Positions 63,833-64,000 of a DNA stretch of 64,000 nucleotides are shown in pieces. Every line of letters begins with the position of its first letter. The first letter of the stretch is position 1. The position numbers and the translations under genes were made by a program. This DNA is from Methylobacter sp. (lineage in GTDB: Bacteria; Pseudomonadota; Gammaproteobacteria; Methylococcales; Methylomonadaceae), in NCBI GenBank assembly GCA_024636505.1, contig JAGXGY010000042.1:1-64000 (forward strand), given 5' to 3'. The notes beneath the pieces were generated by a model. That model saw only the letters and a program-made list of their open reading frames with translations. It was not told the DNA's origin and ran no database searches.

Positions 63833-64000
63833 TGCTCACCTCCGCTGTGATGGTGTCGTTAAAATCGGTTCCGGTGTCCGGTGCCACGATGTAAAAGCCT
63901 TTACAGGCGGTCGCCGCTTCAATCGCGTATTTTTGCCCGGTACCGCTTTCGTCGTTGTCGCCGCACACAATGATTTTCGATCTGGGGTAGAGTGATCTCA
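63822..64000 (-). CDS. Toprim-domain primase, C-terminal end (cut by window edge)
   Basis: The last ~59 codons, ending at TAA 63822-63824. RSKIIVCGDNDESGTGQKYA contains the Toprim DxDxSGxG-like motif (DNDESGTGQ), followed by APDTGTDFNDTI, the second acidic Toprim segment. The N-terminal zinc-binding and primase regions lie beyond the right edge. It overlaps the DUF927 gene by 11 bases. Together they form the replication core of the mobile module. Confidence 0.8.
   Translation of the reverse strand, partial: RSLYPRSKIIVCGDNDESGTGQKYAIEAATACKGFYIVAPDTGTDFNDTITAEVSNDQ

Overview
The window looks like a chromosomal segment of a gammaproteobacterium, most probably a methanotroph-type member (Methylococcales). 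This rests on gene order and protein character: pilMNOPQ-aroK-aroB-damX divergent from mrcA, tsaB beside yoaA, a bacteriohemerythrin, a Met-rich multicopper oxidase and copper-related small proteins. No methane-oxidation gene lies in the window, so the genus is inference.

Layout: 1-1.5 kb holds insertion-sequence debris (a partial IS4-like transposase, an ISAs1-type remnant) and a small membrane protein. 1.9-4.4 kb encodes a large cache-CheW signalling protein without membrane segments. 4.7-8.5 kb is an A+T-rich three-gene leftward operon read as an ABC three-component (ABC-3C) conflict system: alpha/beta hydrolase effector, middle component, Rad50-like ATPase. Beside it lies a rhuM gene broken by a 68-bp miniature element. 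10.4-38 kb is mostly housekeeping and stress genes: tsaB, yoaA, multicopper oxidase, dmeF, tRNA-Glu x2, tRNA-Ala, gltX, an OmpA lipoprotein, a PPTase, ggt, an Hsp20/HtpX protein-quality cluster, bacteriohemerythrin plus a GGDEF/EAL/CZB protein, an SPFH + zinc-ribbon pair, an NhaP-type antiporter, ald, glk, a DUF411 protein and hemE. 38.3-49.4 kb carries damX-aroB-aroK-pilQPONM (leftward) and mrcA (rightward). 49.7-57.5 kb holds secA and hypF-hypC-hypD-hypE (NiFe-hydrogenase maturation), and 57.6 kb a cold-shock protein.

From about 58.3 kb to the right edge lies a different module, all leftward: Toprim primase (partial), DUF927 helicase-like protein, small unknown genes and a phage-type S49 protease with a displaced tail. 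It ends in a terminator, with an iteron-like repeat cluster and a pair of palindromes beyond. This looks like a phage satellite or integrative element.

The window is also rich in small dispersed repeats: IS200/IS605-type right-end relics, a ~170-180 bp intergenic repeat in two copies, a hairpin element between hypC and hypD, and REP-like palindromes, some of which are translated inside mrcA, hypF and pilP.
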